Source of the DNA: Cyclobacteriaceae bacterium | GTDB lineage: Bacteria; Bacteroidota; Bacteroidia; Cytophagales; Cyclobacteriaceae | Length of the DNA: 64,000 bases | Assembly: GCA_019638235.1 (NCBI GenBank) | Contig: JAHBUE010000001.1 | Location: forward strand, 1,412,492 to 1,476,491 | Direction: 5' to 3' | Part shown: piece after piece, positions 25,025 to 32,412 of the stretch | Layout of the letters: the number at the start of each line of letters is the position of its first letter | How positions within the stretch are numbered: the stretch's first letter is position 1 | Program-made: the position numbers and the translations under genes | Notes under the pieces: generated by a model | What the model saw: only the letters and a program-made list of their open reading frames with translations | Told to the model about the DNA's origin: nothing | The model's database searches: none

Positions 25025-25350
25025 TGAGTTGTACATTCCGGATACTATCAGAAAATGAACATGGTTACATCGGTCAGTGCCTGGGGTGCAGCGAGTTCAA
25101 TTTTGTTTACAAGAATATACTTGTAACCTTTTCGGAAGACAACTTACTCAATTTCGGGCACTGGTTACTGGATAACCGGAACAACCCCGAATTCTATTTT
25201 GTGCTGCCAAACGGCCGGTCGCGAGTATATAACAGCCCGATCCCCAACCTGTTTCTGGCTTTTAATGATGCCGAACTGGACGAAGTTTCGCAACTGTTCT
25301 CGGAAGTAAAACTGCTGCTTGAGGCACGCAAAATCCTGGACCATTCATAA
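25024..25350 (+). CDS. Small cytoplasmic protein, DUF6686-like
   Basis: A 108-residue protein without a signal peptide. It begins with SCTFRILSENEHGYIGQCLGCSEFNFVYKN, where the CLGC pair may bind a metal, and continues with an LNFGHWLLDNR helix. I believe this matches DUF6686, a family seen only in Bacteroidota, but the number is from memory. It overlaps the DUF3817 gene by one base and lies just before the hmuT promoter. Its place between hmuY and hmuTUV makes a link to heme or iron use possible. Confidence 0.65.
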   Translation: MSCTFRILSENEHGYIGQCLGCSEFNFVYKNILVTFSEDNLLNFGHWLLDNRNNPEFYFVLPNGRSRVYNSPIPNLFLAFNDAELDEVSQLFSEVKLLLEARKILDHS

Positions 25351-25397
25351 ACCCCGATTGGGTGATGATTGGCCATAAGAGACTCCCATCGTTATAA

Positions 25398-25414
25398 TTT
25401 GGATTAATTCTAAA
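25398..25414. promoter_or_regulatory. Fur-like operator 1 upstream of hmuT
   Basis: TTTGGATT-A-ATTCTAAA, an 8-1-8 palindrome with two mismatches. Its centre is 40 bases before that of the second site, about four helix turns, so the two could be bound on the same face. Confidence 0.5.
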
Positions 25415-25437
25415 TAATCGGTTCATTTGCCGTTTAA

Positions 25438-25454
25438 TTTAGAATTCATCTAAA
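25438..25454. promoter_or_regulatory. Fur-like operator 2 upstream of hmuT
   Basis: TTTAGAAT-T-CATCTAAA, an 8-1-8 palindrome with two mismatches. It ends 3 bases before the hmuT start codon. Confidence 0.5.
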
Positions 25455-25457
25455 CTG

Positions 25458-26294
25458 ATGCTAAGAGCCATTTATTTCTGTTTTTGCCTGTTTTTAGCTG
25501 CATTCGTGGCTAACGCCCAACAAATAATTACCGCAGGAAGCGCCCTTACCGAAACCGTTTATGTTTTGGGAGCCGGGCAAAACCTGATCGCGGTTGACCG
25601 CACAAGCATTTACCCTAACGAAGCCCAGAGCCTCCCTTCAATCGGGTACAGAACAAGCATAAGCGCAGAGGGTATCATCAGCTTAAAACCAACATTGGTT
25701 TTTGCGGAAAAGGATTATGTGAAGGATGTTGTGTTGGAACAGATAAAGGGAGCCGGTGTAAAGGTTATTATTATAGAGCGCGTTTATACGTTTGAAGGCA
25801 CCCAAAAAATGATTCGCGAAATTGCCGAAACGTTAAACCGCAAACAGGAAGGAGAAAAACTGATCGCCTCCATTAAAGCCGATCTGGACGAAGCCCAAAA
25901 GATCATCAAGAACTCAACAGTATCTCCGCGTGTGTTGTGTGTGTTCAACCGCGACAAGTCGTCATTAAACATTGCAGGCTCCAATACGTTTTCGGGCATC
26001 TTACCGTATACGGGATCAATTCCGGCTATTACTGGTGTTGATGGTTATAAACCATTGAACACGGAAGCGTTGATTGCCTCACAACCGGATTATTTACTGA
26101 TGTTTGAATCGGGTATTGGGGCGCTTGGCGGAACAAAAGGCGTATTGGCAATACCCGGAGTTGCGCAAACTCCGGCCGGCAAAAACAACCGCGTTATCGG
26201 TATGGATGGTATCATGCTCTCCAATTTCGGCCCCCGGCTTGGCAAAGCGGTTAAGGAACTCACGTTAGCGTTACATCCCGACTACAAACCCTGA
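25458..26294 (+). CDS. hmuT: Heme ABC transporter substrate-binding protein
   Basis: A 278-residue periplasmic binding protein of the heme/cobalamin/siderophore class with a signal peptide (residues 1-21, ending VANAQ). Typical segments are ITAGSALTETVYVLGAGQNLIAVDRTS near residues 23-49, LPSIGYRTSISAEGIISLKPTLVFA, and the C-terminal ALHPDYKP. It catches heme released by the TonB receptor and hands it to HmuUV. The gene heads an operon, with 2 bases to hmuU. Two Fur-like palindromes directly precede it. Confidence 0.88.
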   Translation: MLRAIYFCFCLFLAAFVANAQQIITAGSALTETVYVLGAGQNLIAVDRTSIYPNEAQSLPSIGYRTSISAEGIISLKPTLVFAEKDYVKDVVLEQIKGAGVKVIIIERVYTFEGTQKMIREIAETLNRKQEGEKLIASIKADLDEAQKIIKNSTVSPRVLCVFNRDKSSLNIAGSNTFSGILPYTGSIPAITGVDGYKPLNTEALIASQPDYLLMFESGIGALGGTKGVLAIPGVAQTPAGKNNRVIGMDGIMLSNFGPRLGKAVKELTLALHPDYKP

Positions 26295-26296
26295 TT

Positions 26297-27376
26297 ATGC
26301 CGGCAACAGCTATTGATGTGAAGCAACACCGAACCGGTATCATTCTATCAACATTCGGTGTTGTGCTGTTTGTTGTCTTTCTTTTTTCATTAAGCATTGG
26401 CCAGGTTTCCATTCCTGTAGAAGAAATTTTTTTCATCACATTAAAAAAAATAGGATTGTACAGGTCATATCAGCCCGATGCTGTACACGAAGTGGTATTG
26501 TGGACGATTCGCCTGCCGCGTGTTTTAATGACTATACTGATTGGCGCAGCGCTGGCCATTAGCGGTGCGGCCTTGCAGGGAATGTTTCGTAACCCGTTAG
26601 TGGAGCCGGGACTGATTGGCGTTTCCAGTGGTGCAGCGTTGGCCGTAGTAGTGCTGATTGTTTTTGGAGGCGTGCTTTCGCTTACGCGCGAAAGCATGAG
26701 CATGAGTATGCTGATGCCTCTTTTCGCTTTTGCCGGAGGTTTTTTAGCCACGCTGCTCGTGATGAAAATCGGGAACCAGGTTGGCCGGACAAACATTGCC
26801 GTGCTTATACTTGGTGGTGTGGCCATTAATGCGCTGGCAGGCGCCTTAATGGGGCTTGTTATTTTCTTTGCCGATGAAAACCAGTTGCGCATGTTCACCT
26901 TCTGGACGCTGGGCGACCTCGGTGGCGCCACCTGGTCGAAGTTGTTGATAGCAACACCTTTGCTCATATTATCAAGTGTGTGGTTGCTTACGTTTCAGCT
27001 TCCGCTGAATGCCATTGCCATTGGCGAGGCTGAGGCTTTTCACATGGGTGTGGATGTTGAACGGGTAAAGAAGTCGATAGTATTTTTCAGTGCGCTGGCG
27101 GTAGGTGTAAGTGTATCGCTTGCCGGAACAATCGGGTTTGTTGGCCTTGTTGTTCCGCATCTTATTCGTGTCATGTTCCAGGCAGATAACCGGTTGGTAT
27201 TACCTGCCTCATTGTTAGGTGGCCCGGTGTTGCTTTTACTTGCCGATATAATCGCGCGTAGTGTGGTGGCTCCATCCGAATTGCCTATTGGTGTAGTAAC
27301 CGCATTGGTGGGCGCGCCTTTTTTTATTCTTTTGCTTAACAGAGCCAAACAAAAAAATGAACTGAGCACACAATGA
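26297..27376 (+). CDS. hmuU: Heme ABC transporter permease (FecCD family)
   Basis: A 359-residue inner membrane permease of the FecCD family with about ten helices. Conserved stretches include TIRLPRVLMTILIGAALAISGAALQGMFRNPLVEPGLIGVSSGAALA (about residues 73-118; read as motif RLPRVL then RNPLVEPGLIGVSSGA), VGLVVPHLIRV and the C-terminal VVAPSELPIGVVTALVGAPFF. It forms the pore through which heme enters the cytoplasm. It lies between hmuT and hmuV and overlaps hmuV by 4 bases. Confidence 0.9.
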   Translation: MPATAIDVKQHRTGIILSTFGVVLFVVFLFSLSIGQVSIPVEEIFFITLKKIGLYRSYQPDAVHEVVLWTIRLPRVLMTILIGAALAISGAALQGMFRNPLVEPGLIGVSSGAALAVVVLIVFGGVLSLTRESMSMSMLMPLFAFAGGFLATLLVMKIGNQVGRTNIAVLILGGVAINALAGALMGLVIFFADENQLRMFTFWTLGDLGGATWSKLLIATPLLILSSVWLLTFQLPLNAIAIGEAEAFHMGVDVERVKKSIVFFSALAVGVSVSLAGTIGFVGLVVPHLIRVMFQADNRLVLPASLLGGPVLLLLADIIARSVVAPSELPIGVVTALVGAPFFILLLNRAKQKNELSTQ

Positions 27377-28167
27377 TTAGCGCACGTAACATAAGTCTTT
27401 CCATTCATGGCAGAAAGTTGCTGAACAAGGTGAGCCTTGATGTTCAACCCGGAATGTTTACAGCCATTGCAGGCCCTAACGGGGCAGGGAAAACCTCATT
27501 ACTCAAAATTCTTTCAAAAGAAACAACACAACACACGGGAGAAGTATTAGTTAATGATATGCCTGTATCGAAGTATTCAGTTGCTGATCTTTCTACGATA
27601 CGCGCTGTGCTTCCGCAGGCTTCGCGTGTTCAATTTCCGTTTTCGGTGAGGCAAATCGTGAAGATGGGGCGACAGCATCATAAAAGCCTGAAGAAACACA
27701 ACGACACCATAGTAGGGGAGGTATCAGAGCTAACTGGAATTTCCGGGTGGATGGATCGTAACTACCTGAGCCTTTCCGGGGGCGAACAGCAGCGTGTGCA
27801 GCTTGCCCGTGTGTTGTCGCAGGTTTGGGAGGAAAAAGATTTTCCGCGTTATGTGTTATTGGATGAGCCAACCTCAAGCCTTGACATTGCGCAACAGCAA
27901 CTGATTTTCAGTTTGGTAAAGCATGCCTGCGCACGAAACATTGGCGTGTTAGCCATTGTGCATGATCTTAACCAGACTGTACAGTTTGCCGATAAGTTGT
28001 ATTTTTTAAAATCAGGAAGCGTAGTAGCGCATGGCGATTCTAAAAGCGTGTTTACCAAAAATATTATTGAAGAAACCTTTTGCTGCCGCGTGAATGTATA
28101 TCACGACCCCTGTACCGATTGCCCGTACATTGTGCCGGATAGGGTAGGGGTGGCTGGTGTGGTTTAG
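27373..28167 (+). CDS. hmuV: Heme ABC transporter ATP-binding protein
   Basis: A 264-residue ATPase that drives heme import with HmuTU. Walker A is GPNGAGKT (residues 34-41), the Q-loop lies in VLPQASRVQFPF, the signature is LSGGEQQRVQLARVL, Walker B is VLLDEPTSSLD and the switch His is in IVHDLNQT. The start overlaps the hmuU stop as ATGA. The tail has a run CCRVNVYHDPCTDCPYIV with several cysteines and a His, typical of HmuV tails. The gene ends the operon. Confidence 0.92.
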   Translation: MISARNISLSIHGRKLLNKVSLDVQPGMFTAIAGPNGAGKTSLLKILSKETTQHTGEVLVNDMPVSKYSVADLSTIRAVLPQASRVQFPFSVRQIVKMGRQHHKSLKKHNDTIVGEVSELTGISGWMDRNYLSLSGGEQQRVQLARVLSQVWEEKDFPRYVLLDEPTSSLDIAQQQLIFSLVKHACARNIGVLAIVHDLNQTVQFADKLYFLKSGSVVAHGDSKSVFTKNIIEETFCCRVNVYHDPCTDCPYIVPDRVGVAGVV

Positions 28168-28211
28168 GGTTTCCTGACCACTATAAGGCATTTCCTGACA
28201 AGTTAATCCTG

Positions 28212-28418
28212 TTGGATAACGCTACCGGAAATTTAATAACCCAGGCCGAATTGCATAAAGGGAAAGTTCAATTCCTGAACTCAGCCCTGCCGGATTGGGC
28301 AAGGAGCCTTCTTTCAGAAGAAAAATCACCGGCACGAGAAAAAGATGAACATACTTCTGTTGAGCAGGTGCGCCAGGCGTACAGAGAGAAGAAAAAAGAT
28401 AAAGGCCGGAAATCGTAG
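28212..28418 (+). CDS. Small charged protein of unknown function, start uncertain
   Basis: A frame of up to 68 codons from TTG 28212. No ATG or GTG occurs in frame, and the frame stays open back to 28143 inside hmuV. The translated text looks like a real protein (LDNATGNLITQAELHKGKVQF, then a Lys/Glu-rich tail EKDEHTSVEQVRQAYREKKKDKGRKS). The tail resembles KSKQVREAYRDEVKK in the gene at 10343-11053. It could be a short gene with a rare start, or the remnant of a longer gene whose start was lost. Function unknown. Confidence 0.35.
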   Translation: MDNATGNLITQAELHKGKVQFLNSALPDWARSLLSEEKSPAREKDEHTSVEQVRQAYREKKKDKGRKS

Positions 28419-28458
28419 CGTTTTTGACATAAAGGACAAGCCTCTATCCACAGCCTTG

Positions 28459-28863
28459 CTATAGTAATGTTATAAGTACCTCTGCCTTGTAATCACTTTG
28501 TTCAGGAGGCGTTCCATGTATTTTCGGGTAAGGTAACAGATCAAGGAGCTTTATCCGGTAATTATAAATCACTATTTCATTTGAATCCCCACCTGTTTCC
28601 GTGGACAATTCAAAAAAATCAGGCTTATTGTTCCTCACAATCTTGAATTTTGCAACTGCAAAACCGCCCCAGATACAAACGACATCTGACGGGCAACGGG
28701 AATCATACGTTATGGATTCGTATGAAATCATTGTATGATGACCAGGTATGCTATGCTCCTTTCCAAGCTGAAGCCAGAGGCCGTTTTGCGTATTTTCACC
28801 ACTGCCGCCAACATTGCAACTTGCAATAACCGGTATAATTGTTGCCCAAATCAGCCTTTTCAT
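28459..28863 (-). CDS. Small lipoprotein
   Basis: About 134 residues from ATG 28863-28861. The start gives a signal with a lipobox (IIPVIASC, Cys16). The mature part is a small beta domain with SRCPSDVVCIWGGFAVAKF near residues 56-74; the paired cysteines in this kind of motif are common in Bacteroidota lipoproteins of unknown role. The frame is open further upstream to 28971, but this adds a stretch without any signal and overlaps the neighbouring gene, so the internal ATG was chosen. It lies downstream of a second lipoprotein gene on the same strand. Confidence 0.65.
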   Translation of the reverse strand: MKRLIWATIIPVIASCNVGGSGENTQNGLWLQLGKEHSIPGHHTMISYESITYDSRCPSDVVCIWGGFAVAKFKIVRNNKPDFFELSTETGGDSNEIVIYNYRIKLLDLLPYPKIHGTPPEQSDYKAEVLITLL

Positions 28864-28963
28864 ACGGACGTTTTCCCACTTAGACGCCTCTTTGGGCAAT
28901 AAGGTTGGAAGAACGGGACGAGAGGGGTTATACACCATTAGCATCCACATTTTGTGTAGTGTT

Positions 28964-29368
28964 TTAATCAATTGTTTCGAGATATGTTATTTCAACTGTT
29001 CCAATATAAACTCCCATATGACCAGTTTTGGTTGCATCAAAGTTCCCCTGTATTCTAATTTTTCTTCCTTGCAAACTCTCAAGTAGTTCCTCGGATATTG
29101 ATCGTTCCAAATTATCAGAAAAGTCAACCCATACTGCTTCATCCGTTCCGCTTCGTTTGCCCGCATAAATGGCCACATCTTCAAAAGAATAATTGAAATA
29201 CCCTGTTAATTCAACATTGGAAAGGTGATAAGCTTTACTATTAGTTTGAAGTTCTGAAATTGCTACTGTTTCAATTCCAAAATTTTCCTCCCCTGATCGT
29301 ACAGGCTCAGGTTTACATCCAAATGTTAGTGTTATAATTAATAGTAAATAAATCTTAGAGAATTTCAT
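28964..29368 (-). CDS. Small lipoprotein, OB-fold-like
   Basis: About 134 residues from ATG 29368-29366, which gives a signal peptide with lipobox LTFGC (Cys17). The frame is open to 29461, but the part before residue 32 would overlap the response regulator gene. The mature part reads like a small five-strand barrel: VELTGYFNYSFEDVAIYAG, VWVDFSDN, GRKIRIQGNFDATKTGHMG, VYIGTVEITYLE, similar to OB-fold proteins that appear as DUF-type lipoproteins. Function unknown. Confidence 0.65.
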   Translation of the reverse strand: MKFSKIYLLLIITLTFGCKPEPVRSGEENFGIETVAISELQTNSKAYHLSNVELTGYFNYSFEDVAIYAGKRSGTDEAVWVDFSDNLERSISEELLESLQGRKIRIQGNFDATKTGHMGVYIGTVEITYLETID

Positions 29369-29439
29369 GGTTTCAAATGCCACGCAATACTTGACTATAC
29401 ACAATTGCATATATTTCTCATTTGTATGGCGAGGTATGA

Positions 29440-30501
29440 TCACCCCCTCGCCACGTTCCACTTCACCACCTGTTCAAGTTTGTTGGGGTGAAGTACGTTT
29501 ATTTTTCCGCCATCAATAGAAATAATGCCTTCTTCACGAAAATCAGACAACACACGGATAACAGATTCGGAGGCAGTGCCTACCATTTTGGCAAGATCAT
29601 CGCGCGAGATGGAAACAATATCTTTTTCTTTTAGTGTGTGAATTTTCAGCAATGCTTCGGCTGTGCGCTGCCGCACCGAATTATAGGCAAGGTTAAGTAA
29701 CTGCGCTTCTTTTTCGGCAATTTTCTTGCACAATATAGAAACAAACGTACGTGAAATTTCAGGATGGCTGTGTAACAGCGTTAAGAAATCATGTCGGGGA
29801 ACAATGGTAAGTTCGCTGTCCTCTAAGGCAACAGCCGACTCGCCATAGTTGCTGTTTTCAAGTATAGCTTCGTAACCAAAAAAATCGCCTTCTTTATATA
29901 AAGAGATAATCAGCTCCTTTCCATCGGCATTGGTACGGAAAGATTTTACATTACCGGATTTAACAAAATACAGGTTGTTGGGCAGTTCGCCTTCCATGTA
30001 AATGCCCGTTTTCTTTTTATAGGTTTTAACTTTCCGGTCTTTTGCAAGGTCGTTGAGATTTAGTACACGTTGCGCGTCTTCAATAAACTGGTCAAGCCCG
30101 GAAGCATCGGCAGAATATTGTTTTTTCAACAAGCTCATTTTATTAAGGCGTGCTTCAACAGCGTTCAGCAAATCGGTATCGTCAAAAGGCTTGGTCAGGT
30201 AATCATCCGCGCCAAGCGTCATGCCTTTTCGTATATCGGCTTTTTCGGTTTTAGCGGTGAGGAAGATAAATGGAATGCTGGCTGTTTCGGGTTTCTTGCT
30301 GAGAATGTGCAGCACACCGTATCCGTCCAGTTCGGGCATCATAATGTCGCAGATGATAAGGTCGGGCTTTTCTTTATTAGCAAGTTCAACCCCGATTTTT
30401 CCGTTTTCGGCTGTTTGAACAGTATAATTGGCGAGCGATAAAATTTCTGCGGTGTTTTCGCGCACTTCGGGGTTGTCTTCAATCAATAATATCTTCTTCA
30501 T
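29440..30501 (-). CDS. Receiver domain fused to a CRP/FNR-type DNA-binding regulator
   Basis: A 353-residue regulator. Residues 1-120 are a response-regulator receiver with acidic pair Glu8/Asp9, phosphorylation site Asp52 (IICDIMMPE), Thr82 and Lys104. Residues about 145-265 are a cyclic-nucleotide-binding beta roll (LYFVKSGNVKSFRTN, EGDFFGYEAIL), and 285-345 a CRP-type helix-turn-helix (ISRDDLAKMVGTASESVIRVL). The recognition helix has Glu and Arg at the FNR/CRP positions but Ser instead of the Arg180 of CRP, so an FNR-like TGA half-site is expected. No FNR cysteine cluster exists. The start overlaps the kinase stop as ATGA, so the kinase must be its partner. It probably binds the TGAYnnnnRTCA palindromes in this window (inference). 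Confidence 0.85.
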   Translation of the reverse strand: MKKILLIEDNPEVRENTAEILSLANYTVQTAENGKIGVELANKEKPDLIICDIMMPELDGYGVLHILSKKPETASIPFIFLTAKTEKADIRKGMTLGADDYLTKPFDDTDLLNAVEARLNKMSLLKKQYSADASGLDQFIEDAQRVLNLNDLAKDRKVKTYKKKTGIYMEGELPNNLYFVKSGNVKSFRTNADGKELIISLYKEGDFFGYEAILENSNYGESAVALEDSELTIVPRHDFLTLLHSHPEISRTFVSILCKKIAEKEAQLLNLAYNSVRQRTAEALLKIHTLKEKDIVSISRDDLAKMVGTASESVIRVLSDFREEGIISIDGGKINVLHPNKLEQVVKWNVARG

Positions 30502-31772
30502 ATAATCGGTAATGTTATGGTAAATGTACTTCCTTGCCCTTCGCGACTTTCAAAGTCAATTTTGCCGTCCAGCAAATCTATATATCGTTTTACAATGTTC
30601 AATCCCAACCCTGTTCCCTGAATGTTGGTGGCGTTGCTGGCGCGGAAAAACCGCTCGAACAAATGCTTGATCTCATGTTCGGGTATGCCAATGCCCTCAT
30701 CGCGAATGCTTACTTCCAGGTCGCTCTTCACAAGGCGGCATTTGATATGAATGGTTTTATTTTGATCAGAGTATTTGCTGGCATTCGATAATAAATTGAA
30801 CAGGATGTTGCGCATAACCCTGCGGTCGAGCAACACAACTTTTTTCTTTAACGTGCAGTCAAGGTTTATCGTCTGGCCTTCTTTAAGCAGCGGGCGAATT
30901 TCTTCATGAATTTCATTAAAAAACTCATCTACATTTACTTCTTCGCGTTCAATTTCAATGCGGCCCTCTTCCAGTTTCCCTAAAGAAAGAAAATCATTTA
31001 AAATTGCGGTAAGGTGATTTACCGATGATTTGATCCGTTGTACATGCTTGTCAATTTTTTCAAGATCGCCTTTGTCTTTGTACTGCTGCACCAATGAGGC
31101 TGAACTCATCACGGTGCTCAACGGTGTACGAAATTCGTGCGAAGCAATGGAAACAAATTTGGTTTTCAGTTCATTCAATTCGCGTTCTTTCGCCAATGCT
31201 TTTTTGGTTTCTTCTTCCGCTTTTTTTCGTTCGGCAATCTGTTCCTGTAAAAAGTTATTGGCCCGTTCAAGGTCTTCCACCAATTTGTTGAGCGCATCGG
31301 TGCGGGTTTGCACTTTCTTTTCTAATTCGGCAGCGTATAGTAAAAGTTGTTCTTCGCTGTTTTTCAACGCCTCTTCCACCTTTTTGCGTTCCGAAATGTC
31401 AATAACAAAGGCCACCACCATAAACAGGTTGTTGATTTCCTTGTAGCTCAGGCTCACCTCTACCGGAAACTCGTACCCGTCTTTGCGCACGGCTGTCAGG
31501 TCGCGGCCAATGCCCATGCGCCTGGGTGAGGGGTTTTGATGGAACTGTTCGCGGTAGCCTACATGGTGCGCCCGGTAACGGCTGGGCAAAAGAGTCTCTA
31601 AAGATTTGCCCGTAAGCTCACCGGTTTCGTAGCCGAACATGCGCTCCGATACAGGATTGGCCAACTGAATGATGCCATTTTCGTCCACCATCAGTATGCC
31701 CTCGGCTGATCCCCGGAAAATTTCACGGAAGGTTTCGGAGGAGTTAAACGCTAATTCAAACGTGTTTTGCAT
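30498..31772 (-). CDS. PAS-domain sensor histidine kinase with FixL-like heme-site residues
   Basis: A 424-residue cytoplasmic kinase from ATG 31772-31770 (an upstream ATG at 31817 would overlap the promoter). PAS domain about residues 14-130, coiled coil 133-205, HisKA with His212 in IASHEFRTPL, and an HATPase with N, G1 (DEGIGIP) and G2 (GTGLGLNIV) boxes. In the PAS domain, His70 (RAHHVGY) and Arg90 (GIGR) align with the heme ligand His200 and the distal Arg220 of FixL, with identical 20-residue spacing, followed by RKDGYEFP like FixL RRDGTTFP. That makes an oxygen-sensing heme PAS plausible, though similar residues occur in PAS domains without heme. It is coupled to the receiver-CRP regulator. 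Confidence 0.85.
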   Translation of the reverse strand: MQNTFELAFNSSETFREIFRGSAEGILMVDENGIIQLANPVSERMFGYETGELTGKSLETLLPSRYRAHHVGYREQFHQNPSPRRMGIGRDLTAVRKDGYEFPVEVSLSYKEINNLFMVVAFVIDISERKKVEEALKNSEEQLLLYAAELEKKVQTRTDALNKLVEDLERANNFLQEQIAERKKAEEETKKALAKERELNELKTKFVSIASHEFRTPLSTVMSSASLVQQYKDKGDLEKIDKHVQRIKSSVNHLTAILNDFLSLGKLEEGRIEIEREEVNVDEFFNEIHEEIRPLLKEGQTINLDCTLKKKVVLLDRRVMRNILFNLLSNASKYSDQNKTIHIKCRLVKSDLEVSIRDEGIGIPEHEIKHLFERFFRASNATNIQGTGLGLNIVKRYIDLLDGKIDFESREGQGSTFTITLPII

Positions 31773-31787
31773 GATTTTAAAACTTCC

Positions 31788-31818
31788 CCAAGATAGTGAA
31801 CCCAACAAGTATGACAAA
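31788..31818 (-). promoter_or_regulatory. Predicted promoter of the kinase operon
   Basis: On the minus strand TTTG (31818-31815) and TATCTTGG (31795-31788) are 19 bases apart, close to TTTG / TAnnTTTG. The -33 element lies inside the FNR-like palindrome at 31812-31823, so the regulator could control its own operon. Confidence 0.4.
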
Positions 31819-31823
31819 AATCA
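31812..31823. promoter_or_regulatory. FNR-like palindrome TGACAAAAATCA between kinase and usp genes
   Basis: TGAC-AAAA-ATCA, identical to the site upstream of ccoNO (11131-11142). It lies in the divergent region between the kinase (31772) and the universal stress protein (31906). Confidence 0.5.
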
Positions 31824-31905
31824 GGGTAGGAATTGATGCTTGTCGTGATGAGCGGTTAAAAAACTGCCTACGTTCGTAACCGGAAATCTTATCGATTTAT
31901 GAATT

Positions 31906-32340
31906 ATGAAGGCAATACTTTGTGCGATTGACCTGAACCGGGCTTCAGAAGGAGTTTTGCATGCCGCCATAGAGCTGGCAGCCGAAAAGCAAACTAATGT
32001 GATTGCCTTATTTGCCTACCGGTTGCTTGAGCATAATGGGGAGGGAATTGCTGAATACAGGAAAAAAACGGAGGCTGCCGCCCGTCAGGAATTTGATGAA
32101 CTATTAAAGAGGGTAAAGGCCGATAAAACCGGTGTTCCCGTTGAGTTTATTACCGAAATCGGGTTTACGGCCGACCGGATTGATTACTATGTGCGAAGCA
32201 ATAAGGTTTCCTATATTGTGTTGAGCCGGCAATTGGCCGTAATGATGAACGAACAGAAGGGGCTTACGTTCACTCACTTTATTAATGCCATTAAAATTCC
32301 GGTATTGATTGTGCCGGAGGAGATTGTTGAAACCGTTTAA
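31906..32340 (+). CDS. Universal stress protein, single domain
   Basis: A 144-residue UspA-like protein (KAILCAIDLN at the start, SYIVLSRQ near residue 105, IPVLIVPEE at the end). The ATP-binding glycine pattern G-x2-G-x9-G(S/T) is not present, so it likely does not bind ATP. UspA proteins respond to stress and energy limitation. It is divergent from the FixL-like kinase operon and may be one of its targets, given the shared palindrome. Confidence 0.75.
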   Translation: MKAILCAIDLNRASEGVLHAAIELAAEKQTNVIALFAYRLLEHNGEGIAEYRKKTEAAARQEFDELLKRVKADKTGVPVEFITEIGFTADRIDYYVRSNKVSYIVLSRQLAVMMNEQKGLTFTHFINAIKIPVLIVPEEIVETV

Positions 32341-32412
32341 GGATTATTCCTCGGAATGCGTTTTTTTGTACGATAAAAGTTCTAATTTTAGCAACTGCAA
32401 ACAACATAGCTT

